Shown here: positions 1 through 9,449 of the stretch, piece by piece
Layout of the letters: every line of letters begins with the position of its first letter
How positions within the stretch are numbered: position 1 is the stretch's first letter
DNA from: Devosia sp.
Lineage (GTDB): Bacteria > Pseudomonadota > Alphaproteobacteria > Rhizobiales > Devosiaceae
DNA: 64,000 nt
Direction: 5' to 3'
Assembly: GCF_028290625.1 (NCBI RefSeq)
Contig: NZ_JAQGJM010000022.1
Coordinates: forward strand, 1-64,000
The notes under the pieces: model-generated
Told to the model about the DNA's origin: nothing
Databases searched by the model: none
The model's input: only the letters and a program-made list of their open reading frames with translations
Made by a program: the position numbers and the translations under genes

Positions 1-291
1 GAACGGCCGTGGGGAGTTTGGTGGGAGGGGAATGCGGTCGCGCGATCCCTGGGCCAGCGCGACGTTCGTCTCCTGAAACAATGGAGGCCACGTTCGAGCG
101 GCCAGAAACCCCATCGCATGCGGCGAGACGTTGTCTCGCTTACTAATATAACCCATGAGGCACGTCTCGCCGCATGCCGCAGTCTTCTGCAAACCCGGAG
201 GTCATCCCGTCCGGCGCTCCGACACGCCCACTTCCATACTAGTCAAGTCCGCCTCGCCCCGCTAAGCCTGATGCAGCTTGAGGAGGTATCC
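1..291. other. Non-coding leader region at window start
   Basis: I see no convincing gene here. An open frame continues upstream of the oxidoreductase start from 118, but it has no ribosome binding site or recognisable homology. The stretch is probably the promoter and leader of the downstream gene. It contains a nested inverted-repeat structure (116-177) and a TAATAT-like box at 144-149 between the repeats. The left edge of the window may cut an upstream unit. Confidence 0.5.
116..177 (+). promoter_or_regulatory. Nested inverted repeats around a putative promoter
   Basis: A perfect 16-bp inverted repeat lies at 116-131 and 162-177 (arm GCATGCGGCGAGACGT). A second, mutually exclusive hairpin, GCGAGAC-GTT-GTCTCGC, occupies 123-139. 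The unit GCGAGAC/GTCTCGC therefore occurs three times around an AT-rich box (TAATAT, 144-149). This fits either operators flanking a promoter or an RNA leader with two alternative folds. Function is inferred; the repeats are directly visible. Confidence 0.45.
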
Positions 292-1299
292 ATGACCACG
301 ACCAAAAAAATCCGCTGGGGCATTCTGTCCACCGCCAATATCGGCATGGCCAAGGTGACGCCCGCCATCCAGAAATCGGCCCATTCCGAAGTCGTGGCCA
401 TCGCCTCGCGTGATCTTGGCAAAGCCCAGGCCGCCGCCGCCGAGCTCGGCATCGCCAAGGCCTACGGCTCCTACGAAGAACTCTTCGCCGATCCCGATAT
501 CGACGCCATCTACAATCCCCTGCCCAATCACCTGCATGTGCCGATGACCCTCGCCGCCGCCAAGGCCGGCAAGCACGTGCTGTGCGAAAAGCCCATCGCC
601 CTCAATGCCCAGGACGCCGAGGCGCTGCGGGGCATCCCGCCCGGCATCATCGTGCTCGAAGCCTTCATGATCCGCTTCCACCCGCAATGGCTGCGCGCCC
701 GCGACATCGTGCGCTCAGGCGAACTGGGCGACGTGCGCGCCATCAACGCGGTCTTCTCCTACTTCAACAACGATCCCTCAAACGTCCGCAACCAGGCCGA
801 TATCGGCGGCGGCGGCATCATGGATATCGGCTGCTACCCGATCACCGCCGCGCGCTTCATCTTTGGCGCCGAGCCCAAGCGCGTTGTTTCCCTCGTGGAA
901 CGAGATCCAAATTTCGGCACCGATCGCCTCGCTAGCGTGCTGGCCGATTTCGGCAATGGCCGCCAGCTCAGCTTCATCTGCTCCACCCAGGCGGCCGCGC
1001 ATCAGCGCGTGCAGGTGCTCGGCACCAAGGCCAAGCTCGAAATCACCATCCCGTTCAACGCCCCTGCCGATGAATTTACCGCCATCACGGTGGACAACAG
1101 CGGCGGCCTTGATGGCTCGCTCGCCCGCCGCGAAATCCTGCCCTCCGTCGATCAATATACCGAACAGGCCGAAGCCTTCGCCCTGGCCGTGCTCGGCGAA
1201 CAGCCCCTGCCCTGGGGCGTGGACGACGCCATTGCCAGCATGCGCGTCCTCGATGCCGTCGTTGCCAGCGAAAAGTCCGGGGGCTGGGCGACTGTCTAG
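292..1299 (+). CDS. Gfo/Idh/MocA family NAD(P)-dependent oxidoreductase
   Basis: A 335-residue cytoplasmic dehydrogenase. The N-terminal Rossmann motif GILSTANIG is at residues 10-18 and the family EKP motif (CEKPIAL) is near residue 98, followed by the C-terminal Gfo/Idh/MocA alpha/beta domain. The family oxidises or reduces sugars, inositols and related polyols with NAD(P); the substrate is not predictable here. ATG 292 is chosen because GAGGAGGT sits 6-13 bases upstream; earlier in-frame ATGs at 118 and 271 lack this. The 3' end overlaps the convergent TetR gene by three to four bases. Confidence 0.9.
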   Translation: MTTTKKIRWGILSTANIGMAKVTPAIQKSAHSEVVAIASRDLGKAQAAAAELGIAKAYGSYEELFADPDIDAIYNPLPNHLHVPMTLAAAKAGKHVLCEKPIALNAQDAEALRGIPPGIIVLEAFMIRFHPQWLRARDIVRSGELGDVRAINAVFSYFNNDPSNVRNQADIGGGGIMDIGCYPITAARFIFGAEPKRVVSLVERDPNFGTDRLASVLADFGNGRQLSFICSTQAAAHQRVQVLGTKAKLEITIPFNAPADEFTAITVDNSGGLDGSLARREILPSVDQYTEQAEAFALAVLGEQPLPWGVDDAIASMRVLDAVVASEKSGGWATV

Positions 1300-1859
1300 T
1301 GCAGTTCCGGCTCGATCAGTCGCCGGCACAGCAATTTGATGCCGGCGACCATTTGGGCCTCATCGGTGATTTTCAACGCAACGCCATAGGCTGCCGCGCA
1401 GATCACCCTGGTCAACAGCTCGGGCTCGCCGACCCCGGCGGCCCGGAGCGCCGCGGCGATCTCGGCCTCGGCCCGCAGATCCTTCTCGCGGAACCTTACG
1501 CCGACCCGCTTGTGTTCGCTCATCAACTCGCCAGCATGTGGCGATCCCGCCAGCGTCCGGGCCAGTATCGCATATTGGCCCGCCAGCGCCGCGCCGACAC
1601 GCTCCGAGATATCCCCGCCGCCCGCCATGCCGCTATCATAGGCGGCAAGCAGATCGTCCATCATGGCATCGACAATGCCGACAAAGATCGCATCCTTGTC
1701 GGCAAACTGGGCATAAAGCGTCGGCTTGGCGATCCCAGCTTCCCGGGCGATCGCCTCCATGGTGGTGCCGCGCAAACCATTGCGCAGCACCAGAAAACGC
1801 GCCGCTTCAAGGATGCGCCGCCGTTTTTCCTGGGTTTTGCCGTCGGCCAATTCGTTCAA
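1296..1859 (-). CDS. TetR/AcrR family transcriptional regulator
   Basis: A 187-residue one-component repressor. The N-terminal helix-turn-helix is at about residues 14-60 (RRRILEAARFLVLRNG, then IAREAGIAKPTLYAQFADKD) and the C-terminal ligand-binding helical domain follows. The start codon is TTG at 1859, because no ATG lies ahead of the HTH and the next in-frame frame upstream is closed; a poor site and TTG would keep expression low. The gene is divergent from an SDR reductase, and an inverted repeat lies in the 71-bp gap, so it probably represses that gene and itself. Confidence 0.9.
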   Translation of the reverse strand: MNELADGKTQEKRRRILEAARFLVLRNGLRGTTMEAIAREAGIAKPTLYAQFADKDAIFVGIVDAMMDDLLAAYDSGMAGGGDISERVGAALAGQYAILARTLAGSPHAGELMSEHKRVGVRFREKDLRAEAEIAAALRAAGVGEPELLTRVICAAAYGVALKITDEAQMVAGIKLLCRRLIEPELH

Positions 1860-1885
1860 ATCTAAAAACTCACTCTTGAACTAAC

Positions 1886-1911
1886 TGAACGAAGATAGTA
1901 TCTATCGTTCA
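1886..1911. promoter_or_regulatory. Candidate TetR operator
   Basis: The inverted repeat TGAACGA-N12-TCGTTCA has an inner palindrome AGATA-G-TATCT. It is centred in the 71-bp gap between the divergent TetR and SDR genes. Size, symmetry and position fit a TetR-family operator covering both promoters. The link to this TetR protein is inferred from position. Confidence 0.6.
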
Positions 1912-1930
1912 ATTCGTAAAGGAGACCTTC

Positions 1931-2944
1931 ATGTCCGACCGTGTCCTGCTCACCGGCATTTCCGGCTTCCTCGGCGGCCACGTCGCCCTCCAATTGCTCA
2001 ACGCTGGCTACACCGTTCGCGGCAGTGTGCGCAATCTCGACAAGGCCGACAAGGTCCGCGCTACCTTGGCCAAGGCCGGCGCCGATGTCTCCGGGCTCGA
2101 ATTCGTCGCCCTCGACCTGCTGAGCGACGCCGGCTGGACCGACGCCGTTAAGGATTGCCGCTACCTGCAGCACACCGCCTCCCCTTTCATCCTTGAAACG
2201 CCCAAGGACCCCGACGAGCTGATCCGCCCGGCCGTCGAGGGCACCCGCCGGGCCATCACCGCAGCGCTGGCCGGCAAGGTCGAGCGCATCGTGCTGACCT
2301 CCTCCATCGCCGCCATCCAGTATGGCCACGCCGACTATTCGCGCCCCCTGACCGAGGCCGACTGGACCAATGCCGATAGCCCGACCACCGGCCCCTACCC
2401 CAAGTCCAAGACACTGGCCGAACGCGCGGCCTGGGCGCTGATGGATGCGGCCGGCCGGCACGACGATCTCGCGGTCATCAATCCGGCCGGCATTTTCGGC
2501 CCCCTGCTCGATGAAGACCCCGGCACCTCGTCCCTGCTGGTGCGCCGCCTGCTCGATGGCAAATTGCCCGCCGTGCCAAAGCTCGCCATGTCGGTAATCG
2601 ACGTGCGTGACGTCGCGGCCTTGCAGGTCGATGCCATGACCAATCCCGCCGCCGCCGGCCAGCGCTGCATCGCCTCCGAAGGCACCTATTGGATGTCCGA
2701 TATGGGAAAAATGCTTAAGCCAGCCTTCCCGGATCGCCGCGTGCCCACCGCCGAACTGCCCAATTGGGTGGTGCGCCTGGTCGCGCTGTTCGACCGCGAC
2801 GTGCGCGACAACATGCACGAAATGGGCATCCAGAAACGCGTCGACGGCCATCTCGGCAGCGTTCGCCTCGGCCGCCCGCTGATCCCCGCCGCCGAGGCAT
2901 CCGTCGCCACCGGCAACAGCCTGGTCCAGTTCGGCTTGGTCTGA
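1931..2944 (+). CDS. Extended SDR / NAD-dependent epimerase-dehydratase (dihydroflavonol-4-reductase-like)
   Basis: A 337-residue extended short-chain dehydrogenase. The nucleotide-binding motif TGISGFLGG is at residues 8-16, the catalytic Ser region VLTSSIAA near 120, and the YPKSK (YxxxK) motif near 156-160. Relatives reduce aldehydes and ketones or epimerise sugar nucleotides with NAD(P)H; the closest style is the dihydroflavonol reductase/aldehyde reductase group. AAGGAGA lies upstream of ATG 1931. It is divergent from the TetR gene, which probably controls it, suggesting an inducible detoxification enzyme. Confidence 0.88.
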   Translation: MSDRVLLTGISGFLGGHVALQLLNAGYTVRGSVRNLDKADKVRATLAKAGADVSGLEFVALDLLSDAGWTDAVKDCRYLQHTASPFILETPKDPDELIRPAVEGTRRAITAALAGKVERIVLTSSIAAIQYGHADYSRPLTEADWTNADSPTTGPYPKSKTLAERAAWALMDAAGRHDDLAVINPAGIFGPLLDEDPGTSSLLVRRLLDGKLPAVPKLAMSVIDVRDVAALQVDAMTNPAAAGQRCIASEGTYWMSDMGKMLKPAFPDRRVPTAELPNWVVRLVALFDRDVRDNMHEMGIQKRVDGHLGSVRLGRPLIPAAEASVATGNSLVQFGLV

Positions 2945-2951
2945 TCACAGT

Positions 2952-2981
2952 GGGCAAGCGGGCGCAATATCCCCCTTGCCC
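2952..2981 (+). terminator. Probable terminator after the SDR gene
   Basis: GGGCAAG (2952-2958) and CTTGCCC (2975-2981) form a 7-bp stem, and a T-rich run (TTTTTCTT) follows after a short spacer at 2991-2998. It lies just after the SDR stop and before the tRNA. Confidence 0.45.
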
Positions 2982-3019
2982 TCCTCACGATTTTTCTTCA
3001 TACCACGCGCTGTCGGAAC

Positions 3020-3095
<76 letters not shown>

Positions 3096-3222
3096 TTCCG
3101 GCATAGGCCCGTATTGCCCATAAATTCAGTGGGTTACCGGAGGCCGATCCTCATCCCACATTATTTCGCGTCGGTCGACGTCGACCTTGATGCTTGGCGC
3201 CCCCCGCACCTCAAGCTACCTG

Positions 3223-3237
3223 TGTGTCTGAGACACA
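3223..3237. promoter_or_regulatory. 15-bp palindrome upstream of pccB
   Basis: TGTGTCT-G-AGACACA is a perfect palindrome 67 bp before the pccB start. It is a candidate operator or start-site element for the propionate operon. It does not resemble the TTTGCAAA repeats described for the alphaproteobacterial regulator PccR. Function is inferred from position only. Confidence 0.35.
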
Positions 3238-3303
3238 AACGCACTTTGATGTCTTGGGCAAGGCGGCGCGACGCGGTAGCTTGCCTCGACCACGGGGACC
3301 CTC

Positions 3304-4836
3304 ATGCAGAAGATCATCGCCGAACTCGAAGACAAACGCGCCCAGGCCCGGCTCGGCGGCGGACAGCGGCGCATCGATATCCAGCACGGCAAGGGCAAGC
3401 TGACCGCGCATGAGCGGCTCGACGTGCTGCTCGATCCGGGCAGCTTTGAGGAATACGACATGTTCGTCACCCATCGGGCGACGGATTTCGGCATGGGCGA
3501 GACCATCATTCCTGGCGATGGCGTGGTCACCGGCTGGGGCACCATCGAGGGCCGCTTGGTCTATGTGTTCAGCCAGGATTTCACCGTGTTCGGCGGCTCG
3601 CTGAGCGAAACCCACGCCGAGAAGATCTGCAAGATCATGGACCTGGCGCTGCAGAACGGCGCGCCGGTGATCGGCCTCAACGACAGCGGCGGCGCCCGCA
3701 TCCAGGAGGGTGTCGCCTCCCTGGGCGGCTATGCCGACGTATTCTGGCGCAACGTGCAGGCATCGGGCGCCGTGCCGCAGATTTCGGTCATCATGGGCCC
3801 CTGCGCCGGTGGCGCGGTCTATTCGCCGGCGATGACCGACTTTATCTACATGGTCAAGGATACGAGCTACATGTTCGTGACCGGCCCCGACGTGGTCAAG
3901 ACCGTCACCAATGAGAGCATGACGCAGGAAGAGCTTGGCGGCGCCTCCACCCATACCAAGATATCGTCAGTGGCCGATGCCGCTTTCGACAACGACATCG
4001 AGACGCTGCTCGAAGTACGGCGCCTGTTTGCCTTCCTGCCGCTCAAGGCCGGCGAGAAGCCGCCTGTGATCTCGACCGCCGACCCGCTCGATCGCCGCGA
4101 CGATAGCCTGGACACCATCATCCCCGATGGCGCCAACAAACCCTACGACATGCGCGAGGTGATCCAGAAAGTCGCCGACGAGGGCGACTTCCTCGAGCTG
4201 CAGAAAGACCATGCGGGCAATATCCTCACCGGTTTCATCCGGCTCGGCGGCAGCACCGTCGGCGTGGTAGCCAACCAGCCGCTGGTGCTGGCCGGTTGCC
4301 TCGACATCAACGCCTCCAAGAAGGCCGCCCGCTTCATCCGTTTCTGCGACAGCTTTGAAATCCCCATCCTCACCCTGGTCGACGTCCCCGGCTTCCTGCC
4401 CGGCGTCGCCCAGGAATATGGCGGCATCATCAAACACGGCGCCAAGCTGCTCTTCGCCTATGCGGAGGCCACGGTGCCGCTGGTCACCGTCATCACCCGC
4501 AAGGCCTATGGGGGCGCCTATGACGTGATGGCGTCCAAGCACATCAAGGCCGACGTAAACTACGCCTGGCCGTCGGCCGAAATCGCCGTGATGGGCGCAA
4601 GGGGCGCGACCGAAATCCTTTACCGCTCCGAACTGGGCGACAAGGACAAGATCGCCAAGCGCACCGCCGACTACGAGGCCCGTTTCGCCAACCCCTTCGT
4701 CGCCGCCGAACGCGGTTTCATCGACGATGTCATCATGCCGCACGGGACCAGACGGCGAGTCATCCGGGCGTTCTCGACGCTGCGCAACAAGACAGTCACG
4801 ATGCCGAAAAAGAAGCACGACAACATTCCCCTTTGA
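3304..4836 (+). CDS. pccB: Propionyl-CoA carboxylase beta subunit
   Basis: A 510-residue carboxyltransferase subunit of the normal family length. With PccA it makes (S)-methylmalonyl-CoA from propionyl-CoA, ATP and bicarbonate in the cytoplasm. It begins with the family-typical N-terminus ([19 protein letters not shown]), carries the glycine-rich acyl-CoA sites [15 protein letters not shown] and [12 protein letters not shown], and has the C-terminal VDVPGFLPG and [12 protein letters not shown] motifs of acyl-CoA carboxylase beta chains. First gene of a four-gene operon; pccA begins 12 bases after its stop. Acetyl-CoA carboxylase or methylcrotonyl-CoA carboxylase are less likely given the mutase and epimerase that follow. 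Confidence 0.95.
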   Translation: MQKIIAELEDKRAQARLGGGQRRIDIQHGKGKLTAHERLDVLLDPGSFEEYDMFVTHRATDFGMGETIIPGDGVVTGWGTIEGRLVYVFSQDFTVFGGSLSETHAEKICKIMDLALQNGAPVIGLNDSGGARIQEGVASLGGYADVFWRNVQASGAVPQISVIMGPCAGGAVYSPAMTDFIYMVKDTSYMFVTGPDVVKTVTNESMTQEELGGASTHTKISSVADAAFDNDIETLLEVRRLFAFLPLKAGEKPPVISTADPLDRRDDSLDTIIPDGANKPYDMREVIQKVADEGDFLELQKDHAGNILTGFIRLGGSTVGVVANQPLVLAGCLDINASKKAARFIRFCDSFEIPILTLVDVPGFLPGVAQEYGGIIKHGAKLLFAYAEATVPLVTVITRKAYGGAYDVMASKHIKADVNYAWPSAEIAVMGARGATEILYRSELGDKDKIAKRTADYEARFANPFVAAERGFIDDVIMPHGTRRRVIRAFSTLRNKTVTMPKKKHDNIPL

Positions 4837-4847
4837 GGAGCCGGGCC

Positions 4848-6863
4848 ATGATCACCAAACTCCTCATCGCCAATCGCGGCGAGATCGCCTGCCGGGTCAT
4901 CAAGACCGCCAAGAAAATGGGGATCGCCACGGTCGCGGTCTATTCCAATGCCGACCGCGAGGCGCTGCATGTCCGCATGGCGGACGAGGCTGTGCATATC
5001 GGGCCGTCGCCGGCCAAGGACTCGTACCTCCAGATCGACAAGATCATCGCCGCCTGCAGGCAGACCGGCGCGCAAGCGGTGCATCCGGGCTATGGCTTCC
5101 TCTCGGAAAACCCCAAATTCGCGGCGGCGCTCGAGGCCGCAGGCATCATCTTCGTCGGGCCGCCGGTCGGGGCCATCGAAGCCATGGGCGACAAGATCGC
5201 CTCCAAGAAGCTGGCGGCCGCGGCGGGCGTATCGACTGTGCCGGGCCATATGGGGCTGATCGCCGATGCCGAAGAGGCCGTGACGATCTCCAATTCCATC
5301 GGCTATCCGGTGATGATCAAGGCCTCGGCCGGTGGCGGCGGCAAGGGCATGCGCATTGCCTGGAACGACGCCGAAGCCCGTGAGGGTTTTGCACGCTCCA
5401 AGTCCGAGGCCGCCTCGTCCTTTGGCGACGATCGCATCTTCATCGAAAAATTCGTCACCGAGCCGCGCCATATCGAAATCCAGCTGATCGGCGACGCTCA
5501 TGGCAACGTGCTCTATCTGAACGAGCGCGAATGCTCGATCCAGCGGCGCAACCAGAAGGTCATCGAGGAAGCGCCTTCGCCATTCCTCGATGAAGCCACC
5601 CGCAAGGCCATGGGCGAGCAGTCGGTCGCTCTCGCCAAGGCGGTCGGCTATACCAGCGCCGGCACGGTGGAATTCATCGTCGACAAGGATCGCAATTTCT
5701 ACTTCCTCGAGATGAACACCCGCCTGCAGGTGGAGCACCCGGTAACCGAGTTGATCACCGGGCTCGATCTTGTCGAACTCATGCTGCGCGTCGCCAATAG
5801 CGAAAAACTGCCGCTGACCCAAGACCAGGTCCAGCGCAATGGCTGGGCCATTGAGAGCCGGCTTTATGCCGAGGATCCATACCGCAACTTCCTGCCCTCG
5901 ACCGGTCGGCTGGTGCGCTACCGTCCGCCAGTAGAAAGCGTCCACGCCGACCGCGTGGTGCGCAACGATACCGGTGTGTTCGAGGGTGGCGAAATCTCCA
6001 CCTTCTATGATCCGATGATCGCCAAGCTGTGTACCTGGGCGCCGACGCGGCTGGAAGCTATCGACGCCATGGCGTTGGCCCTCGACACGTTCGAGGTCGA
6101 GGGCGTCGGCAATAATCTGCCGTTCCTCTCCACCGTGATGGACCAGGAACGCTTTCGCGAGGGCCGCCTCACCACCGGCTACATCGCCGAGGAATTCCCC
6201 GAGGGCTTTTCCGGCGCCGAGCTGCCGCGCGGCCGCCTGTTCGAGGTTGCTGCCGCCGCAGCCATGATGCGGCACCTGCAGGAGGACCGCAAAGGCCAGG
6301 TAGTGCATGCCGCCATGGGCACCGCCACCGAAAGCTATGGCGAATGGGTCGTGGTGCTGGCCGGCGAACCGGTGCCCACCCGCCTGCATCGCCTCGACCC
6401 CGGAGGCACCTGGGAGCTGAACCTGTTCGACCAGACCGCGACCGCCACGCGCTTCGACTGGGCGCCCGGCCAGTCCATCGCCCGCGTCGATTGGGCCAGC
6501 GGGGAGGTCAGCGTGCTCAAGGTCACGCCGACCACGTCCGGCTTCCGCATCGGCTATCGCGGCGCCGATCTCAAGGTCATCGTGGTTCGGCCGCACATCG
6601 CCGCGCTGCTGCCCCTGATGCCGGCCAAAGTGCCCGCCGATATGAGCCGTTTCCTGCTTTGCCCGATGCCGGGGCAAGTCGTGCGTATCGACGTGGTCGA
6701 GGGCGACATCGTCGAGGACGGGCAGACCCTCGCGATCGTCGAAGCGATGAAGATGGAAAACGTGCTCAAGGCGGAAAAGCGAGCGCGGGTGAGCAAGGTA
6801 CACGCGATGCCAGGCGCCGTGCTGGCGGTGGATCAGGTGATTTTGGAATTCGAGGCGTTGTGA
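4848..6863 (+). CDS. pccA: Propionyl-CoA carboxylase alpha subunit (biotin carboxylase/biotin carrier)
   Basis: A 671-residue protein. Biotin carboxylase is at about 1-450 ([12 protein letters not shown] at the N-terminus, ATP-grasp loop [22 protein letters not shown]), a central linker domain links to PccB, and a C-terminal biotinyl domain holds the lysine in EAMKMEN. It carboxylates its biotin with ATP and bicarbonate and passes CO2 to PccB. ATG 4848 is chosen because GAGGAG lies just upstream and the biotin carboxylase fold begins at once. Its TGA overlaps the mutase ATG (6861-6865), so the two are translationally coupled. Confidence 0.95.
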   Translation: MITKLLIANRGEIACRVIKTAKKMGIATVAVYSNADREALHVRMADEAVHIGPSPAKDSYLQIDKIIAACRQTGAQAVHPGYGFLSENPKFAAALEAAGIIFVGPPVGAIEAMGDKIASKKLAAAAGVSTVPGHMGLIADAEEAVTISNSIGYPVMIKASAGGGGKGMRIAWNDAEAREGFARSKSEAASSFGDDRIFIEKFVTEPRHIEIQLIGDAHGNVLYLNERECSIQRRNQKVIEEAPSPFLDEATRKAMGEQSVALAKAVGYTSAGTVEFIVDKDRNFYFLEMNTRLQVEHPVTELITGLDLVELMLRVANSEKLPLTQDQVQRNGWAIESRLYAEDPYRNFLPSTGRLVRYRPPVESVHADRVVRNDTGVFEGGEISTFYDPMIAKLCTWAPTRLEAIDAMALALDTFEVEGVGNNLPFLSTVMDQERFREGRLTTGYIAEEFPEGFSGAELPRGRLFEVAAAAAMMRHLQEDRKGQVVHAAMGTATESYGEWVVVLAGEPVPTRLHRLDPGGTWELNLFDQTATATRFDWAPGQSIARVDWASGEVSVLKVTPTTSGFRIGYRGADLKVIVVRPHIAALLPLMPAKVPADMSRFLLCPMPGQVVRIDVVEGDIVEDGQTLAIVEAMKMENVLKAEKRARVSKVHAMPGAVLAVDQVILEFEAL

Positions 6864-8983
6864 TGAGCGATAAGCCCAACTTCGCCCACTGGGCCACACT
6901 CGCCCAAAAGGAACTCCGCGACATCCCGCTGTCCTCGCTCGACCGCGACTATGGCGGTGTTGCAGTCAAACCCGTCTATTTCGGCCCCGACTCCGAGAGC
7001 CCCGGCGTCGAGCCCTTCACCCGCGGCGTGCGGGCCACCATGTATGCCAACCGGCCCTGGACCATCCGCCAATATGCCGGCTTCTCCACGGCCCGCGAGA
7101 GCAACGCCTTTTACCGGCAGGCGCTAGAAAAGGGTCAGAAAGGGCTCTCGGTCGCCTTCGATCTGGCCACCCATCGCGGCTATGATAGCGACCATCCGCG
7201 TGTCATCGGCGATGTTGGCAAGGCCGGCGTGGCCATCGACAGCGTCGAGGACATGAAGGTGCTGTTCGACGGCATCCCGCTCGATCAGATGAGCGTCAGC
7301 ATGACCATGAACGGCGCCGTCATCCCGGTGCTGGCCATGTTCATCGTTGCCGCCGAAGAGCAGGGTGTGCCGCAGGCCAAGCTCGACGGCACTATCCAGA
7401 ACGACATCCTCAAGGAGTTCATGGTCCGCAATACCTATATCTACCCGCCAGAGCCCTCGATGCGGATCGTCGGCGACATCATCACCCATACGGCCCGCCA
7501 TATGCCAAAATTCAATTCGATTTCGATCTCGGGCTACCACATGCACGAGGCCGGCGCGACGGCTGTCCAGGAGCTTGCCTATACGCTGGCGGACGGCATG
7601 GAATATGTCCGCGCCGCCCAGGCCAAGGGGCTCGATATCGACGCCTTCGCCGGTCGCCTGAGTTTCTTTTTCGGCATCGGAATGAACTTCTTCCTCGAGA
7701 TTTCCAAGCTCCGCGCGGCCCGCCAGTTGTGGAGCGAAATCATGACCGGCCTGGGCGCCAAGGATGCCCGCAGCAAGATGCTGCGCACCCATTGCCAGAC
7801 CTCCGGCGTGTCCCTGACCGAGCAGGACCCGCACAACAACGTCATCCGCACCACCATCGAGGCCCTGGCATCGACGCTGGGCGGCACGCAGAGCCTGCAC
7901 ACCAATTCCTTCGACGAGGCCATCGCCCTGCCCACGGAATTTTCCAGCCGGCTGGCCCGCAATACCCAACTCATCCTGCAGCACGAGTCGCGCATCACCG
8001 ACGTCGTCGATCCGCTCGGCGGCTCCTACTATGTGGAGGCGCTGACGGCACAACTGGTCGTGGGCGCGCGGGCACTGATCGGCGACGCCGAGGCGCAGGG
8101 CGGGATGACGCAGGCCGTGCAGTCGGGCGGCCCCAAGCTCGAGATCGAAAAGGCAGCTGCGCTCCGCCAGGCCCGCGTTGATCGCGGCGAGGATGTGATC
8201 GTGGGCGTCAACCGCTACCGGCTCGATGTCGAGGACGCTATCGAGGTCCGCGACATCGACAATGCCAAGGTCCGGGCCGAACAGATCGCGCAGCTCCAGC
8301 GCATTCGCGCCACGCGTGACGAAGCCCGGTGCCAATCCATGCTGTCGGCCCTACGCGAATTCGCCGCCAAGGACGAGGGCAACCTGCTGGAAGCCGCCAT
8401 CGAAGCGGCGCGGGCTCGAGCCACGTTGGGTGAGATCAGCCTGGCGATGGAGGACGTGTTTGGGCGCCATTCGGCAGTGACGCGGGTGATTTCCGGTGTC
8501 TATGCGGAAGGCTATGGGGACGATCCGGAATTCTCGGCGATTGCTGGCCGTATTGATGCCTTCAAGGCGGCACGCGGTCGGGCTCCCTCCATCTTCATCG
8601 CCAAAATGGGACAGGATGGCCATGATCGCGGCGCCAAGATCATCGCCAGCGCCTTCGCCGACCTCGGCTTTGCCGTCCACATGGGCGACCTGTTCGAAAC
8701 CGCCCCCGAGGTTGCCGCCCATGTCGATGAGTTCGAGGTGGACGCCGTTGGCGTGTCCTCACTAGCGGCCGGTCACAAGACCCTCGTGCCCGAACTGATT
8801 GCCGCATTGCGGGATCGCGAACTCGGTGAAGTAACTGTCATCGTCGGCGGCGTGATCCCCGAACAGGACTATGGCTTCCTGCTCGATGCCGGGGTCGCGG
8901 CGATCTTCGGGCCGGGTACCAACGTGCTCAGCGCGGCGTTTTCGGTCCTCAGCCAGATCGAGGGAAGGCTGTCCAACCGATGA
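6863..8983 (+). CDS. scpA: Methylmalonyl-CoA mutase, large chain
   Basis: A 706-residue adenosylcobalamin-dependent mutase converting (R)-methylmalonyl-CoA to succinyl-CoA. The substrate-binding TIM barrel fills about residues 1-560 ([31 protein letters not shown]). The C-terminal B12 domain carries the DxHxxG motif in [16 protein letters not shown] near residue 587 and a later GGVIPEQDY segment. The length fits a self-sufficient MCM homodimer or large subunit; no small chain is nearby. The start overlaps pccA and the stop overlaps the epimerase (ATGA at 8980-8983). Confidence 0.95.
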   Translation: MSDKPNFAHWATLAQKELRDIPLSSLDRDYGGVAVKPVYFGPDSESPGVEPFTRGVRATMYANRPWTIRQYAGFSTARESNAFYRQALEKGQKGLSVAFDLATHRGYDSDHPRVIGDVGKAGVAIDSVEDMKVLFDGIPLDQMSVSMTMNGAVIPVLAMFIVAAEEQGVPQAKLDGTIQNDILKEFMVRNTYIYPPEPSMRIVGDIITHTARHMPKFNSISISGYHMHEAGATAVQELAYTLADGMEYVRAAQAKGLDIDAFAGRLSFFFGIGMNFFLEISKLRAARQLWSEIMTGLGAKDARSKMLRTHCQTSGVSLTEQDPHNNVIRTTIEALASTLGGTQSLHTNSFDEAIALPTEFSSRLARNTQLILQHESRITDVVDPLGGSYYVEALTAQLVVGARALIGDAEAQGGMTQAVQSGGPKLEIEKAAALRQARVDRGEDVIVGVNRYRLDVEDAIEVRDIDNAKVRAEQIAQLQRIRATRDEARCQSMLSALREFAAKDEGNLLEAAIEAARARATLGEISLAMEDVFGRHSAVTRVISGVYAEGYGDDPEFSAIAGRIDAFKAARGRAPSIFIAKMGQDGHDRGAKIIASAFADLGFAVHMGDLFETAPEVAAHVDEFEVDAVGVSSLAAGHKTLVPELIAALRDRELGEVTVIVGGVIPEQDYGFLLDAGVAAIFGPGTNVLSAAFSVLSQIEGRLSNR

Positions 8984-9387
8984 TCGGGCGCCTCAACCAC
9001 ATCGCCATCGCGGTGCCCGACCTGGCGACGGCGTCGGCAAAATATCGCGACCTGCTTGGCGCCCAGGTCGGCCAGCCGATCGCCTTGCCGGAGCACGGCG
9101 TCACGGTAATCTTCATCGATACCGGCAACACCAAGGTGGAATTGCTCGAGCCCCTGGGCGAAGGATCGCCGATCGCGGGCTTCCTGGCCAAGACGCCTGG
9201 TGGCGGCATGCATCACATCTGTTTCGAAGTCGCCGACATCACCGCCGCGGCCAGGGCGCTGGTCGCCGGCGGCGCTCGTGTGCTGGGCGACGGGGAGCCC
9301 AAGACCGGTGCCCACGGCCTACCCGTGCTGTTCCTGCATCCCAAGGATTTCGACGGCACGCTGATCGAGCTCGAACAGCACCGATAG
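8980..9387 (+). CDS. mce: Methylmalonyl-CoA epimerase
   Basis: A 135-residue VOC-fold metalloenzyme that interconverts (S)- and (R)-methylmalonyl-CoA, joining PccAB to the mutase. The N-terminal [15 protein letters not shown] supplies the first metal histidine, MHHICFEV another metal ligand, and the final VELLEP / LIELEQH segments the acidic ligands. The order and length are standard for Mce. It is the last gene of the operon, overlaps the mutase by four bases, and is followed by a strong hairpin. Confidence 0.94.
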   Translation: MIGRLNHIAIAVPDLATASAKYRDLLGAQVGQPIALPEHGVTVIFIDTGNTKVELLEPLGEGSPIAGFLAKTPGGGMHHICFEVADITAAARALVAGGARVLGDGEPKTGAHGLPVLFLHPKDFDGTLIELEQHR

Positions 9388-9402
9388 CGCACCCATCGAC
9401 AA

Positions 9403-9449
9403 GTAAGCTGGGCGCGCACCAAAAGTGCGTGCCGGACCGACCAGCTTAC
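9403..9449. terminator. Bidirectional hairpin between convergent mce and isomerase genes
   Basis: GTAAGCTGG (9403-9411) pairs with CCAGCTTAC (9441-9449), and the inside holds GGCGCGCAC-CAAAA-GTGCGTGCC with one G-U pair. The right arm overlaps the stop codon of the minus-strand gene (9446-9448). Its position between convergent operons fits a shared terminator. Confidence 0.65.

Noticed and set aside
118-291. Possible 58-residue N-terminal extension of the Gfo/Idh/MocA protein from ATG 118
   Set aside because: The extension passes through an inverted-repeat leader, has no ribosome site, and the Rossmann fold starts right after ATG 292, which has GAGGAGGT.
3223-3237. PccR operator before pccB
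   Set aside because: No TTTGCAAA repeats are present; only an unrelated palindrome.
4671-6899. A 742-codon open frame on the minus strand across pccA
   Set aside because: It is the codon-position shadow of a GC-rich gene: pccA on the plus strand is a clear full-length homolog, while the minus frame gives low-complexity Gly/His/Asp-rich protein with no family.
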